Shown: positions 16,361 through 23,915 of the stretch, one piece after another
How the letters are laid out: the number at the start of each line of letters is the position of its first letter
Position numbering within the stretch: position 1 is the stretch's first letter
Source: an uncultured Collinsella sp.
GTDB taxonomy: Bacteria > Actinomycetota > Coriobacteriia > Coriobacteriales > Coriobacteriaceae
Direction: 5' to 3'
Length of the DNA: 36,223 nt
Assembly: GCA_958433005.1 (NCBI GenBank)
Contig: CAUAWV010000022.1
Location: 1 to 36,223 of the forward strand
The notes under the pieces: generated by a model
Databases searched by the model: none
Told to the model about the DNA's origin: nothing
Seen by the model: the letters and a program-made list of their open reading frames with translations, nothing else
Translations under genes and position numbers: made by a program

Positions 16361-16604
16361 GATTTTAACCGCGATTGCATTGGTGACGACTGTCGCGGCT
16401 GGTGCCTTTGCTGGCTATAAGATCGCGACAGACGATGAACTTCGAGGTCGTTTGCTTCGTGGCGCGCAAGATATTGTCGATACTTCCAAGAAGAAAATGG
16501 ATGTTATGACAGAAGATGTTGCCATGCGCACTGCTCAGGTAACGAAAAATCCTAAGATTAATCAATGTTGGGTTAGCAACCAATGGGAAAATGTAGGCTA
16601 TTAG
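16350..16604 (+). CDS. Small YtxH-like membrane-anchored protein
   Basis: The 84-residue protein has one N-terminal hydrophobic segment (ILTAIALVTTVAAGAFAGY) followed by a charged, helical tail (RGRLLRGAQDIVDTSKKKMDVM), the layout of YtxH-type proteins. The ATG at 16350 lies 5 nt after AAGGAGG and overlaps the end of parB by 11 bp. It is therefore the last gene of the parAB operon. Its function is unknown; the C-terminal QCWVSNQWENVGY is distinctive. Confidence 0.75.
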   Translation: MRNKILTAIALVTTVAAGAFAGYKIATDDELRGRLLRGAQDIVDTSKKKMDVMTEDVAMRTAQVTKNPKINQCWVSNQWENVGY

Positions 16605-16635
16605 GTACCTAACAATTACCCTGCATATTTTGAGG

Positions 16636-16675
16636 GGCCCTTGTCTGATTCATGAGACAAGGGCCGCTTATTTTG
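16636..16675 (+). terminator. Terminator of the parAB operon
   Basis: GGCCCTTGTCT (16636-16646) and AGACAAGGGCC (16655-16665) form an 11-bp stem with an 8-nt loop. It is followed by GCTTATTTTG, an imperfect T-rich tail. Confidence 0.75.
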
Positions 16676-16721
16676 TCCGTAAAAAATGGGAAAGCTAGCA
16701 ACGGTCCAAAATTGAGGTCAA

Positions 16722-16759
16722 TAAATGAAATGATCCCGGTTGCATATCCTGCAACCGGG
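16722..16759 (-). terminator. Terminator downstream of rlmN
   Basis: CCCGGTTGCA (16735-16744) and TGCAACCGGG (16750-16759) form a perfect 10-bp stem. On the minus strand it is followed by a T-rich but interrupted tract (ATCATTTCATTTATT). Confidence 0.65.
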
Positions 16760-16768
16760 GCCATTCGA

Positions 16769-16784
16769 TGTTTCACATGAAACG
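16769..16784. promoter_or_regulatory. Degenerate parS site near rlmN
   Basis: TGTTTCACATGAAACG matches the parS consensus at 14 of 16 positions, in the non-coding gap after rlmN. It lies about 2.2 kb from the perfect cluster and could be a secondary ParB site. Confidence 0.5.
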
Positions 16785-16802
16785 TTTTGGAGTGCGACTC
16801 CC

Positions 16803-17855
16803 CTATGCGTTCTTCTGAACTTTGAAGCGCTGTTTCAGCTGTCCGCAAGCGGCGTCAATATCGTTACCACGGGAGTTACGAATCGTGGTCTCGATGCCAC
16901 GGGACTCAAGACGACGCTGAAGATCCTCAACCTTATGAATCGGCGACGGCTTGAGTGGGCTGCCCTCGATGTCGTTAAGTTGAATCAGGTTAACGTGGCA
17001 CAGCGTTCCCTCGCAGAAGTCGCAGAGCGCCTGCATCTCGGGATTCGTATCGTTGACGCCTTCGATCATGGCATACTCATAGGTCGGGCGGCGGCCAGTC
17101 TTCTCGGTGTAGAGCTGAAGCGCTTCGTGAAGGCGAAGCAGCGTGTACTTCTTAACACCGGGCATGAGCTTATTGCGCGTCGACTGGATGGCGGAATGCA
17201 GGGAAACGGCAAGAGTGAACTGCTTGGGGATATCGGCAAATTTGCGAATACCGGGAATAACGCCGCTGGTAGAGACGGTGAGGTGACGAGCGCCGATGCC
17301 GATGCCATCGGGGTCGTTGAGGATACGCAGTGCCTTGAGAACCTCGTCGTAGTTGGCAAACGGCTCGCCCTGGCCCATGAAGACAACGCTTGTGGCACGC
17401 TCGCCAAAGTCGTTGGATACATGAAGCACCTGGTCGACGATCTCTTGAGCGGTCAGAGAGCGCTTGAGGCCGTTGAGACCGGTAGCGCAAAAGGCGCAGC
17501 CCATGCCGCAGCCTGCCTGGGTGGAAACGCAGACGGAAAGCTTGTTACGACGGGGCATGCCGACAGTCTCGACGGAAATGCCATCGCGGTACTCGAGCAG
17601 ATACTTGCGCGAGCCATCTTTGGAAACCTGCTTGGTGAGTTCAGTCGGCGTATCAAAGGCAAAAGCCTCTTTAAGCTGCTCGCGGAAAGCCTTGGGAAGG
17701 TTGGTCATATCGTCAAACGAACAAACGTTCTTCTCAAAGACCCATTCGATGAGCTGCTTCGCGCGGAAGGCGGGCTGGCCAAGTTCGGCCACGAGCTCGC
17801 GAATATCGTTTTGGCTCAAGTCGCGAATGTCCTGAGATTTAGTCCTGGGATTCAT
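16803..17855 (-). CDS. rlmN: Dual-specificity 23S rRNA/tRNA adenine-C2 methyltransferase RlmN
   Basis: This radical SAM enzyme methylates A2503 of 23S rRNA and A37 of some tRNAs. The 350-residue protein has the radical SAM cluster motif CGMGCAFC, an upstream GISVETVGMP region, the glycine-rich VVFMGQGEP segment and the conserved C-terminal cysteine in DIDAACGQL that forms the methylation intermediate. The ATG at 17855 is preceded by AAAGG. It is transcribed divergently from ddl. Confidence 0.96.
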   Translation of the reverse strand: MNPRTKSQDIRDLSQNDIRELVAELGQPAFRAKQLIEWVFEKNVCSFDDMTNLPKAFREQLKEAFAFDTPTELTKQVSKDGSRKYLLEYRDGISVETVGMPRRNKLSVCVSTQAGCGMGCAFCATGLNGLKRSLTAQEIVDQVLHVSNDFGERATSVVFMGQGEPFANYDEVLKALRILNDPDGIGIGARHLTVSTSGVIPGIRKFADIPKQFTLAVSLHSAIQSTRNKLMPGVKKYTLLRLHEALQLYTEKTGRRPTYEYAMIEGVNDTNPEMQALCDFCEGTLCHVNLIQLNDIEGSPLKPSPIHKVEDLQRRLESRGIETTIRNSRGNDIDAACGQLKQRFKVQKNA

Positions 17856-17870
17856 GGAAGCCTTTCGATT

Positions 17871-17900
17871 TTGGGGAAACGTAGAGGGTATCGCTACAAT
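17871..17900 (+). promoter_or_regulatory. Probable ddl promoter
   Basis: A good -10 TACAAT (17895-17900) has a partial -35 TTGGGG (17871-17876) 18 nt upstream, in the 85-bp gap between divergent rlmN and ddl. Confidence 0.5.
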
Positions 17901-17940
17901 ATGGTATCAGCTGCAGAAATTATAGAGGAGGAGTCTGCCC

Positions 17941-18906
17941 ATGCCGGGTAAAAGCCTAGAGAACATGCACGTAGCGGTCTTGGCGGGCGGTCATTCCGCC
18001 GAGCGCGAGATCTCGCTCGATTCGGGAAAGAACGTTGTGGTGGCACTGAAGGAAGCCGGCTACACCTCGGTGGAGCTGCTTGACACGGCCGCTGATGACT
18101 TTATGGTAACCATGGCGACCGGCGGATTCGATGTGGCATTTATCGCCATGCACGGCGCCGGCGGTGAGGATGGCGCCATGCAGGGTGCCATGGAGACCCT
18201 GGGTATCCCCTACACGGCCTCGGGCGTACTTGCCAGCGCCTGCGGTGCCGACAAGGAGGTCTCGAAGCTCCTGTACGCCAAGGCGGGCATTCCCATTGCC
18301 CCCGGCCTTGCGCTCGAAGTGGGCGATGAAGTCGATATCGATCACGTTGTCGAGGTCTGTGGCGAGCGTTGCTTTGTGAAACCGGCCGTCAACGGTTCCA
18401 GCTATGGCATTTCCCTGGTCCACGAGCCCTCCGAGCTGCCCGCGGCAATCGCCAAGGCGTTTGAGTACGGCGACAAAGTGCTGGTCGAGAAGTGCATCGA
18501 GGGTACCGAGATCACCGTCGGCGTATACGGCGAAGATGACGTACGCGCCCTGCCGATTGTCGAGATTCGTAAGCCCGAGGACTGCGAGTTCTACGATCTG
18601 GACGTGAAGTATGTCGACCCTACGGATATCCATCGCATTCCGGCGCAGATTTCACCCGAGAATTACGCTCGCGCTCAGGAACTTGCCTGTGCCGCTCACA
18701 AGGCCCTCGGTTGCCTGGGTATCTCGCGCAGCGACTTTATTGTGAGCGAGGACGGCCCCGTTATCCTCGAGACCAACACGATTCCCGGCATGACCGATAC
18801 GTCGCTGTATCCGGATGAGATTCGCCACACCGATGACATGACGTTCCCGCAGGTCTGTGACAGCCTGATTCGCATGGGACTTCGTCGAGCGGGCGTTGCA
18901 TGCTAA
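17941..18906 (+). CDS. ddl: D-alanine-D-alanine ligase
   Basis: This ATP-grasp enzyme joins two D-Ala for peptidoglycan precursors. The 321-residue protein shows AVLAGGHSAEREISL, HGAGGEDGAMQGAME, the ATP-grasp FVKPAVNGSSYGISLV, and the final ILETNTIPGMT. The active-site Lys-Tyr pair (K223-Y224 in DVKYVDP) is that of D-Ala-D-Ala ligases; D-Ala-D-Lac ligases have Phe there, so ordinary vancomycin-sensitive wall chemistry is expected. AGGAGGAG precedes the ATG. The gene overlaps the next one by 7 bp. Confidence 0.96.
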   Translation: MPGKSLENMHVAVLAGGHSAEREISLDSGKNVVVALKEAGYTSVELLDTAADDFMVTMATGGFDVAFIAMHGAGGEDGAMQGAMETLGIPYTASGVLASACGADKEVSKLLYAKAGIPIAPGLALEVGDEVDIDHVVEVCGERCFVKPAVNGSSYGISLVHEPSELPAAIAKAFEYGDKVLVEKCIEGTEITVGVYGEDDVRALPIVEIRKPEDCEFYDLDVKYVDPTDIHRIPAQISPENYARAQELACAAHKALGCLGISRSDFIVSEDGPVILETNTIPGMTDTSLYPDEIRHTDDMTFPQVCDSLIRMGLRRAGVAC

Positions 18907-21794
18907 TCGAGGACGCTGTTTCGTCGGGAACGCCGCAGTTTGTCATCGATTCCTATGCCACGCTTGCCGAGCGCGCCAAAACCCAAGCGTTTGGTCTCAT
19001 CGAGGAAGATGTTATCGTCCTCGATACCGAGACCACGGGTCTTTCGGTGCAGGACAACGAGCTTATCGAGATATCGGCGGCTCGCCTTTCGGGCCGCGAG
19101 GTTGTCGATCGCTTCGATACCTTCGTGCATCCCAAGCAGCTGATTCCCGCCGAGATTACCGAGCTCACGAGCATTACAAACGCCGATGTGGCAGATGCCC
19201 CGTCGGCCGTTGAGGCTGTCGCCGCTCTCGCCGATTTTGTCGGCGGCTGCCCGGTGATCGCACATAACGCCACCTTCGACCGCTCGTTTATCGAGTCGGT
19301 CAAGGGCGGCGTCAACGTCAGTGACATCTGGATCGATTCGTTGGCACTGTCGCGCATCGCGCTTCCGCGCCTGGCCTCGCATAAGCTGTCTTTCATGGCC
19401 GACCTGTTTGGCTGCGACTCGGTGTCGCATCGCGCCAACGCCGATGTCGACGCCTTGTGTGGTGTGTGGCGCGTGTTACTCGTGGCGCTCACCGACTTGC
19501 CTCAGGGCTTGATGGCGCGCCTGGCCGACATGTACCCCGACGTACCCTGGTCCTATCGTCCCATCTTCTCCTTCTTGGCGGGACAGAACCCCGGTTCCAT
19601 CTTCTCTCTCAGCGCCGCCCGCGCCGACGTTCTCAAGGCCGATCGGGCCGATGATCGCGTTGATGCGGACGAGCTACCGGTCCTTAAGATGCCGAGCCGC
19701 GAGGAAATCGAGGCGGACTATGCCCCGGGCGGCCTGGTCAATCGCATGTATCCCACCTACGAGCCGCGCGATGAGCAGATCGCGATGGCGCTCGAGGTCC
19801 GTGACGCGCTCGTTACGGGAACGCATCGCGTGATTGAGGCGGGGACGGGCGTCGGCAAATCGATGGCTTACCTGGTGCCTTTTGCCGAGGCCGCGCGCCG
19901 CAACAACATCACGGTGGGTATCGCGACTAAATCGAATAATCTTGCCGACCAGCTCATGTATCACGAGCTGCCCAAACTTGCTGAGCAGCTGGACGGAGGC
20001 CTATCGTTTTGCGCTCTCAAGGGCTATGACCACTATCCATGCTTGCGCAAGCTTGAGCGCATGAGCCGCGGCCAAGTCGAAATTACGACTAAGCGTGATC
20101 CTGCCGACACGCTTACGGCAGTCGCGGTCATCATGGCGTACGTGTGTCAGTCGGCCGATGGCGACCTCGACTCGCTCGGCATTCGCTGGCGCAGCGTCAA
20201 CCGTCCCGACTTTACGACGGCGTCGCGCGAGTGCGCCCGTCGCCTATGCCCGTTTTTCCCCGATAAATGCCTAGTCCACGGCGCCCGCCGTCGCGCGGCG
20301 CATGCCGATGTGGTGGTCACCAACCATTCCCTGCTGTTCCGCAATGTTGCGGCCGAGGGCAGAATCTTGCCCCCGATTCGTCATTGGGTAATCGACGAGG
20401 CCCATTCCATCGAGCGCGAGGCACGCCGTCAATGGGCGCGCGTGGTGTCGGCGGACGAATCACGCGTTCTGTTTGAGCGTCTGGGTGGCTCGAGCACCGG
20501 CGCGCTAAGCCAGGTTTCCCGTGATTTGGCAACCTCCGAGGGCTCTACGCTCTATCTGGGCCTTACCGCCAAGGCGACGTCGACGGTTGCGCGCGCGAGC
20601 ATGGCGATCGCCGGCGTGTTCGATGGCGTTCGCGAGCTCGGTCGCCGTGCCCGTGGGGGCTATGACAATGCCAATCTATGGATTGGCCCCGAGCTGCGCG
20701 AATCTGACGACTGGCATGATTTCTTACAGTCGGCCTACACTGGCATCGACGCATTGGAACAAGCTGACAAGAGCGTCGACGCGCTGGTGCAAGCCGTCGC
20801 CGCCGACAAGCCAGAGGTTGTTGTCGACCTGGGTGATATCTCGCGCCGCCTGCACGAGCTGGCCGAGAACCTAAAACTCATCATTGATGGTACCGATGAA
20901 CACTACGTGTATTCGCTGCAGGTCAATCGCAGGCTGCGTGCCGGCGGAGAGTCAATGACCGCAGAGCGCATCGACATTGGCGAGGCCTTGGCAACCGAGT
21001 GGCTGCCCGAGGTTCACACGGCTATCTTTGCCTCGGCGACCATGACGGTGTCCAAAAGCTTTGAGCACTTTAACCATGCGGTCGGCCTTGATCGCATCGG
21101 TGCTTCAACGTCGTCATCGCTGCACTTGGATTCGAGCTACGACTTCGATTCGAACATGGCTGTAGTCGTTGCGGGCGATATCCCCGATCCGCGCGATCGT
21201 GAGAGCTATCTTACGGCGCTCGAGCGCGTACTGGTCGACGCCCATCTTGCCATGGGCGGATCGGTGCTCACGTTGTTCACCAATCGGCGCGACATGGAAG
21301 ACCTGTACGCCCGCGTTGAGCCCAAGATGGCCCGTGCGGGTCTGGAGCTCAACTGCCAGCAGCGCAACTCATCTCCTCGTCGCCTGCGCGACCGGTTTAT
21401 CAACGAGCCGACCTCGTCGCTTTTTGCGCTTAAGGCCTTCTGGGAGGGGTTTGACGCCAGCGGCGAGACGCTGCGTTGCGTCATCATTCCCAAGCTGCCG
21501 TTCTCGAGCCCCACGGACCCGCTCTCGTGCGAGCGTAACCTGCGCGAAGACCGCGCTTGGGCACGCTATTCGCTGCCCGAGGCGGTGCTCGAGGTCAAGC
21601 AGGCGGCCGGCCGCCTTATCCGCTCGTCGACCGATTGCGGCGTGCTGATTCTGGCCGACCCGCGCCTGGTGACGAAGGGCTACGGGAAGAAGTTCTTAAC
21701 GTCGCTGCCCACGAGCTCTTATCAGCGCATCGAATCGGCGCAGATCGGTCACTATCTGCAACTGTGGCGCGCACGCCACGAGCGACGGCGCTAA
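18900..21794 (+). CDS. dinG: Exonuclease-DinG helicase fusion with FeS-type cysteines
   Basis: The 964-residue protein has an N-terminal DEDDh 3'-5' exonuclease domain (DTETTGL at 42-48, HNATFD at 122-127, HRANADVD at 177-184). A DinG/XPD-type superfamily 2 helicase follows: Walker A EAGTGVGKS (313-321), DEAH box (499-502) and motif VI QAAGRLIRS. Four cysteines, C381, C445, C450 and C457, match the spacing that binds a 4Fe-4S cluster in E. coli DinG. Such helicases resolve R-loops, G-quadruplexes and other structured DNA. The ATG overlaps the ddl stop, so the two are co-transcribed. The C-terminus overlaps the convergent WYL gene by 4 bp. Confidence 0.9.
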   Translation: MLIEDAVSSGTPQFVIDSYATLAERAKTQAFGLIEEDVIVLDTETTGLSVQDNELIEISAARLSGREVVDRFDTFVHPKQLIPAEITELTSITNADVADAPSAVEAVAALADFVGGCPVIAHNATFDRSFIESVKGGVNVSDIWIDSLALSRIALPRLASHKLSFMADLFGCDSVSHRANADVDALCGVWRVLLVALTDLPQGLMARLADMYPDVPWSYRPIFSFLAGQNPGSIFSLSAARADVLKADRADDRVDADELPVLKMPSREEIEADYAPGGLVNRMYPTYEPRDEQIAMALEVRDALVTGTHRVIEAGTGVGKSMAYLVPFAEAARRNNITVGIATKSNNLADQLMYHELPKLAEQLDGGLSFCALKGYDHYPCLRKLERMSRGQVEITTKRDPADTLTAVAVIMAYVCQSADGDLDSLGIRWRSVNRPDFTTASRECARRLCPFFPDKCLVHGARRRAAHADVVVTNHSLLFRNVAAEGRILPPIRHWVIDEAHSIEREARRQWARVVSADESRVLFERLGGSSTGALSQVSRDLATSEGSTLYLGLTAKATSTVARASMAIAGVFDGVRELGRRARGGYDNANLWIGPELRESDDWHDFLQSAYTGIDALEQADKSVDALVQAVAADKPEVVVDLGDISRRLHELAENLKLIIDGTDEHYVYSLQVNRRLRAGGESMTAERIDIGEALATEWLPEVHTAIFASATMTVSKSFEHFNHAVGLDRIGASTSSSLHLDSSYDFDSNMAVVVAGDIPDPRDRESYLTALERVLVDAHLAMGGSVLTLFTNRRDMEDLYARVEPKMARAGLELNCQQRNSSPRRLRDRFINEPTSSLFALKAFWEGFDASGETLRCVIIPKLPFSSPTDPLSCERNLREDRAWARYSLPEAVLEVKQAAGRLIRSSTDCGVLILADPRLVTKGYGKKFLTSLPTSSYQRIESAQIGHYLQLWRARHERRR

Positions 21795-22714
21795 AGCGGA
21801 CAGACGAGGGTTTTTGCCATATCGCACAGACGCTTTGACAGGGCGGGGTCATCCAAGATGCGGATGGCTCCGCCCGCTGCGATTATCTGGCTCAATAGCC
21901 AACGCTCGGAGCCGTAATGCACGGTTACCGTTGCCATGTCTGCACCGCCGCGCTCGATGAGGGTGATGCCGGCCCAGTCCAGATGCTCCGCCATATCGAA
22001 TGGCATCAAGAGCTTTGCGCTACGCTGCGTCCGGGCAAGGGAATCGTGGAGGGATGCAACGTCCGGTGCGTGAGGCACGACGGAGTCTTCCGTCAGGGTG
22101 AGTCCCTCGATTTTATCCATGCGATAGGTGCGCTGCTCATCGACCGCGATGTCCCAGGCAATCAGATATGTTTGGTCGCCGTTTGCCGTAATGCGCAAGG
22201 GGTCGACCAGACGCTCGCGTGGCCGCGCATCGTCCATCGAGCGATACGAGATGCGACAGCGAACACCGTCCTGAATGGCGCAGCTCAGCTGCTGCCAGTG
22301 CGACCCGTGGTTGACGGTGTCAAAGACGCGCTGGTTATAGCCGAGCTCTTCGGGTAGAAGAGCATGTCGAATCCGAGCTGCCGCCTGGGGCTCGATCCCC
22401 AACGATTCAAGTTCGTGGTTGAGCACAGCGCCCTCGGCGGCACTCAGGCGCAGCGGTAGCACACGCCCGGCGTCACCGGTGAGGACCACACGCTCGCCGT
22501 GGCATTCGCAGATGATGCGCGCACCCGATTCTCGGTCCGCGAGCGTCGAGACGATCTCGAGAATCTCGTCGAGCGACACCCCCGTGATGTCAAAGCGACT
22601 GCAAATCTCGGTTCGTGTCATGCCGCTCTCGCCGGCGGCGTAGAGGGCCTCCATGATGTCGATGGCGCGCGAGAGCCTCTGCTCGCTGGTGAGTTTACGC
22701 ACGGGCATGCTCAT
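21791..22714 (-). CDS. WYL-domain transcriptional regulator (PafC-like position)
   Basis: The 307-residue protein has an N-terminal HTH-like region (about residues 10-70) and a WYL domain (DPLRITANGDQTYLIAWD, EQRTYRMDKI), a ligand- or nucleic-acid-sensing fold. It overlaps the upstream WYL gene by 20 bp. The ATG at 22714 follows AAGGA by 6 nt; an in-frame TTG at 22729 is less likely. In mycobacteria the paired WYL regulators PafB and PafC control a LexA-independent DNA-damage response. Whether these two do the same is inference, although the neighbouring dinG gene fits. Confidence 0.82.
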   Translation of the reverse strand: MSMPVRKLTSEQRLSRAIDIMEALYAAGESGMTRTEICSRFDITGVSLDEILEIVSTLADRESGARIICECHGERVVLTGDAGRVLPLRLSAAEGAVLNHELESLGIEPQAAARIRHALLPEELGYNQRVFDTVNHGSHWQQLSCAIQDGVRCRISYRSMDDARPRERLVDPLRITANGDQTYLIAWDIAVDEQRTYRMDKIEGLTLTEDSVVPHAPDVASLHDSLARTQRSAKLLMPFDMAEHLDWAGITLIERGGADMATVTVHYGSERWLLSQIIAAGGAIRILDDPALSKRLCDMAKTLVCPL

Positions 22715-23717
22715 GCACCGTCCTTTCAATGAGGTGGTTCCACGCCTGTTTGAGCGATTTGGGGGCCACGGGCCTCATGCCGTCCATGGCGTGGGCCATG
22801 CAAAATGAGGCGGCGGCTTCAAGGTCGCGCACGTCAACGGTCCAGGTCCATCCTGCATCGGTGTGTGCGAGCTCGCCTCGCCCGCGCGTGAGGCCGTTGA
22901 TCATATCGATCTGCGTCTGAGGGGCGAACGAGAACGTAGCTGCAACGGGCGGTCGGTCGGCAAAATCGAATTCAAAGAACAGATAGTCGTTGAGATTGAA
23001 GTCTGCAGGGATGGCGTAGGCCTTTGAGGGGCGCCAAGCGCGAACGATACGGTCGCAGCGGAATGTCCTGATGTCGTCGGTGACATTGTCGAGGCCGCAG
23101 AAGTACGCCACGCCCTCGCGCTCGAACATGCCGTAGACGCAGACGGTACGCTCTTTCTGCTCGCCGCGTCCGTTCTGATATAAAAATCGCAGCGCGCATC
23201 GCTCGGCAAAGGCGCTCCATACCGCATCGACGGTGGGAGAGCGGCGGATCGGTGCTTCGTCCACCGCCGACATGCCGGTGAGGTAGGCAATCTTGGAGCG
23301 AATATCGGCAAGCGGTGCGGCAAAGGTGGAAGAGCCGGCCGCTAGCGTCTGGTCGATGGCGTTGAGTAGGATGTCGGCGTCGTCTGCGGTGATGAGGCCG
23401 CCTGCAGCAAACGTGTGCTCGCGGTCGATTGTCCACGAGCTTTCCTCGGTCTCCTGCGCACCGGCGGGGCGAACCTCCTTGATTAAGATGCCACGCTCGA
23501 GCAGTTTGTCACGATCGCGCCGAAACTTGCGCTTATCCGAGTCAATGTTGCCCGAGCCATATCCCAGGTCAGAATCCAAGACGATCTGCTCGGTCGTCAG
23601 CGGTTCGGGGGAGCTGTTGAGCACAAAGAAAAGATTGAGGATACGCTGAGCCGTTTTATCGAAACTTGGCTCTGAATTTCCCTTTTTAATTGTCGCGGTC
23701 GCGTCGCTTGCCGTCAT
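22695..23717 (-). CDS. WYL-domain transcriptional regulator (PafB-like position)
   Basis: The 340-residue protein has a winged-helix N-terminus (about residues 20-85, including TTEQIVLDSDLGYG and KFRRDRDKLLERGILI) and a diverged WYL domain (RTVCVYGMFEREGVAYFCGLD, IRTFRCDRI). The exact W-Y-L triplet is changed (YFCGL at the WYL position). It is the first gene of a two-gene operon and divergent from the M28-like gene. It probably forms a heterodimer with the second WYL protein, as PafBC does. Confidence 0.8.
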   Translation of the reverse strand: MTASDATATIKKGNSEPSFDKTAQRILNLFFVLNSSPEPLTTEQIVLDSDLGYGSGNIDSDKRKFRRDRDKLLERGILIKEVRPAGAQETEESSWTIDREHTFAAGGLITADDADILLNAIDQTLAAGSSTFAAPLADIRSKIAYLTGMSAVDEAPIRRSPTVDAVWSAFAERCALRFLYQNGRGEQKERTVCVYGMFEREGVAYFCGLDNVTDDIRTFRCDRIVRAWRPSKAYAIPADFNLNDYLFFEFDFADRPPVAATFSFAPQTQIDMINGLTRGRGELAHTDAGWTWTVDVRDLEAAASFCMAHAMDGMRPVAPKSLKQAWNHLIERTVHEHARA

Positions 23718-23915
23718 AGGGTCCTCGCATGAGAAGGTGGTTTGCTGCCATGATTTTAGTCCGATATGGAGATTAGGCTATATCCTTGTCCGCTCGGGGC
23801 GTTAAGATGGCCCGAATTCGGTCGTTTGCGCTCGCTCGGGGTATACTTTCGACTATATACGGTTCTAATGTGCAAGCATTGGGCCTATTTGTCGGATTAT
23901 GGATGTGGAGCGCAC
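23718..23915. promoter_or_regulatory. Divergent promoter region, WYL operon / M28-like operon
   Basis: The 198-bp gap contains a good -10 word TATACT (23842-23847) and an AT-rich TATATAC (23854-23860) on the plus strand, without clear -35 partners. GTGGAG at 23905-23910 is the ribosome binding site of the plus-strand gene. Confidence 0.35.

Noticed and set aside
17718..17731. LexA-box-like CGAACAAACGTTCT within rlmN
   Set aside because: It lies in conserved coding sequence about 125 bp after the start codon; chance is the simpler explanation.
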